Assembly: GCF_030326305.1 (NCBI RefSeq)
Contig: NZ_JACAKB010000001.1
Span: forward strand, 219,027 to 283,026
Direction of reading: 5' to 3'
Length of the DNA: 64,000 nt
Source: Myroides odoratimimus
GTDB taxonomy: Bacteria > Bacteroidota > Bacteroidia > Flavobacteriales > Flavobacteriaceae
Shown: piece by piece, positions 63,181-64,000 of the stretch
Layout: each line of letters opens with the position of its first letter
Numbering within the stretch: the first letter of the stretch is position 1
The notes under the pieces: model-generated
Told to the model about the DNA's origin: nothing
Database searches by the model: none
The model's input: the letters and a program-made list of their open reading frames with translations, nothing else
Position numbers and translations under genes: made by a program

Positions 63181-64000
63181 ATGATAAATCGCTACCTCCT
63201 AAAAGGAGCTTGTATAATGTTGTGTTTATATTGTTCTTTTGCTAAGGGACAAGAGCGTACTCTATGGTCATTAGAGAAGTGTATCGACTATGCAATAGAG
63301 AATAACATTCGTATTAAACAATATGAGTTAGATGAGCAGAGTGCTATGATTAATAAAGACATCGCTATAGGTAGCTTTATGCCTAATGTCAATCTAACAG
63401 GAAACCATTCGTGGACTATTGCAGATCAGCCAGATCAGTTAACAGGAGCTCTGGGAAGTAAAACTATTCAAGCTACTACAGTAGGGCTTGGGGTAAATGT
63501 GGACTTGTACAGTGGACTGAAGAAACAGAATATGCTTGTGAAAGCTCGTTTATCAGAGTTAGCTTCTCAATATAAGCTGCAAAAGATGAAGGAAGATATT
63601 GCGTTAAATGTGATTAATTCCTATTTGCAAATCTTGTTTAATAAAGAGTTGGTAAAGACTAATCAAACACAATTAGAATACGACAAGAGTCAACAAGAAC
63701 GCACACAAGAGTTAGTAAACGAAGGTGTTGTACCTGCAGGTGATTTATTAGAAGCTAAAGCTACTGTAGCTATAGATACACAGCGATTAATTATTTCACA
63801 GAATGAGTTAGTGATGGCTCGTTTAAACTTAGCTCAATTGCTTCAAATAAGGTCTTATGAGTCTTTTGATATCGTAGATACAGACTATGAAGTGTCAGAG
63901 TCGAGTATGCTTAGTTATAGCCCTCAGGATATTACGGATAGAGCTACTGAGGTATTGACAGATATTAAAACAGCAGAGACGAATGTGCTGATGGCAGAAA
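63181..64000 (+). CDS. TolC-family outer-membrane efflux protein, 5' part
   Basis: Partial: the frame runs out of the right edge. ATG 63181 gives a signal peptide with LLKGACIMLCLYCSFAKG followed by Q; an in-frame ATG at 63166 would add five residues. The mature part begins TLWSLEKCIDYAIENNIRIK, the typical start of TolC-family proteins, followed by GSFMPNVNLTGN, VDLYSGLKKQNML and long helices such as ERTQELVNEGVVPAGDLLEAKA. It should form a trimeric outer-membrane channel with periplasmic helices, working with an RND or ABC pump encoded further on. It is separated from the oxidase genes by the 27-bp hairpin. Confidence 0.9.
   Translation, partial: MINRYLLKGACIMLCLYCSFAKGQERTLWSLEKCIDYAIENNIRIKQYELDEQSAMINKDIAIGSFMPNVNLTGNHSWTIADQPDQLTGALGSKTIQATTVGLGVNVDLYSGLKKQNMLVKARLSELASQYKLQKMKEDIALNVINSYLQILFNKELVKTNQTQLEYDKSQQERTQELVNEGVVPAGDLLEAKATVAIDTQRLIISQNELVMARLNLAQLLQIRSYESFDIVDTDYEVSESSMLSYSPQDITDRATEVLTDIKTAETNVLMAE

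Noticed and set aside
1-64000. tRNA or rRNA genes, prophage, integrase or toxin-antitoxin modules
   Set aside because: I looked for cloverleaf ends, long GC-rich RNA tracts and the usual protein motifs on both strands and found none, though a small RNA in the gene deserts cannot be excluded by eye.

Overview
The window looks like a contiguous piece of a chromosome from an AT-rich member of the Flavobacteriaceae (Bacteroidota), most likely Myroides or a close relative. The genus is inference; the family is well supported. Evidence includes SprA of the type IX secretion system, an alternative complex III (Act) operon joined to caa3-type oxidase genes, flavobacterial families (DUF3078, DUF3098, DUF6266), a bacterial alpha-2-macroglobulin beside PBP1C, and repeated matches to the Bacteroidota -7 promoter box TAnnTTTG just upstream of genes. 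Shine-Dalgarno sequences are mostly absent. I saw no rRNA, tRNA, CRISPR array, prophage or insertion sequence.

Layout. 1-1006: 3' part of an RNase G gene. 1562-9992 (minus): tadA, a giant alpha-2-macroglobulin lipoprotein and pbpC. 10065-13757 (plus): dxs, a DUF3078 protein and an outer-membrane barrel. 13745-21028 (minus): a PAP2-like membrane protein, rpoN, asnS, a leucine dehydrogenase, frr, pyrH and a patatin. 21222-24352: small accessory genes (thioredoxin-fold protein, YiiX-like hydrolase, small lipoprotein, DUF6266 protein with a pentapeptide repeat), followed by about 800 bp without genes that holds two REP-like palindromes. 25147-27813 (minus): the flavobacterial order ftsX-DUF3098-uppP-truB. 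28058-31419: leuS and a SPOR protein.

31637-42892 (plus): the actABCDEF operon for alternative complex III, running into coxB and coxA, so quinol oxidation and oxygen reduction are encoded together. 42983-56289: ruvB, queG, maeB, ruvA, sprA (2499 codons), gcvH and a VanZ-like gene. 56347-57093: deoC, followed by a second gene desert of about 940 bp with an 11-bp tandem array. 58035-63092: the rest of the oxidase set, namely heme O synthase, two subunit III-type proteins, a subunit IV, a Cys-less SCO-like protein, SCO, DUF420 and a small CxxC membrane protein. This completes the enzyme whose core lies 15 kb upstream. 63181 to the end: 5' part of a TolC-family gene.

Most of the window is core metabolism and needs little comment. 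The parts that standard annotation leaves unexplained are: 11-bp tandem arrays in both gene deserts; the REP-like pair; a Gly/Asn/Tyr repeat inserted in SprA; the DUF6266 pentapeptide repeat; an Asp/Glu/Tyr tract in the macroglobulin; His-rich tails on neighbouring respiratory subunits; and several hairpins that overlap start codons, stop codons or promoters. I did not find a clearly new multigene system.
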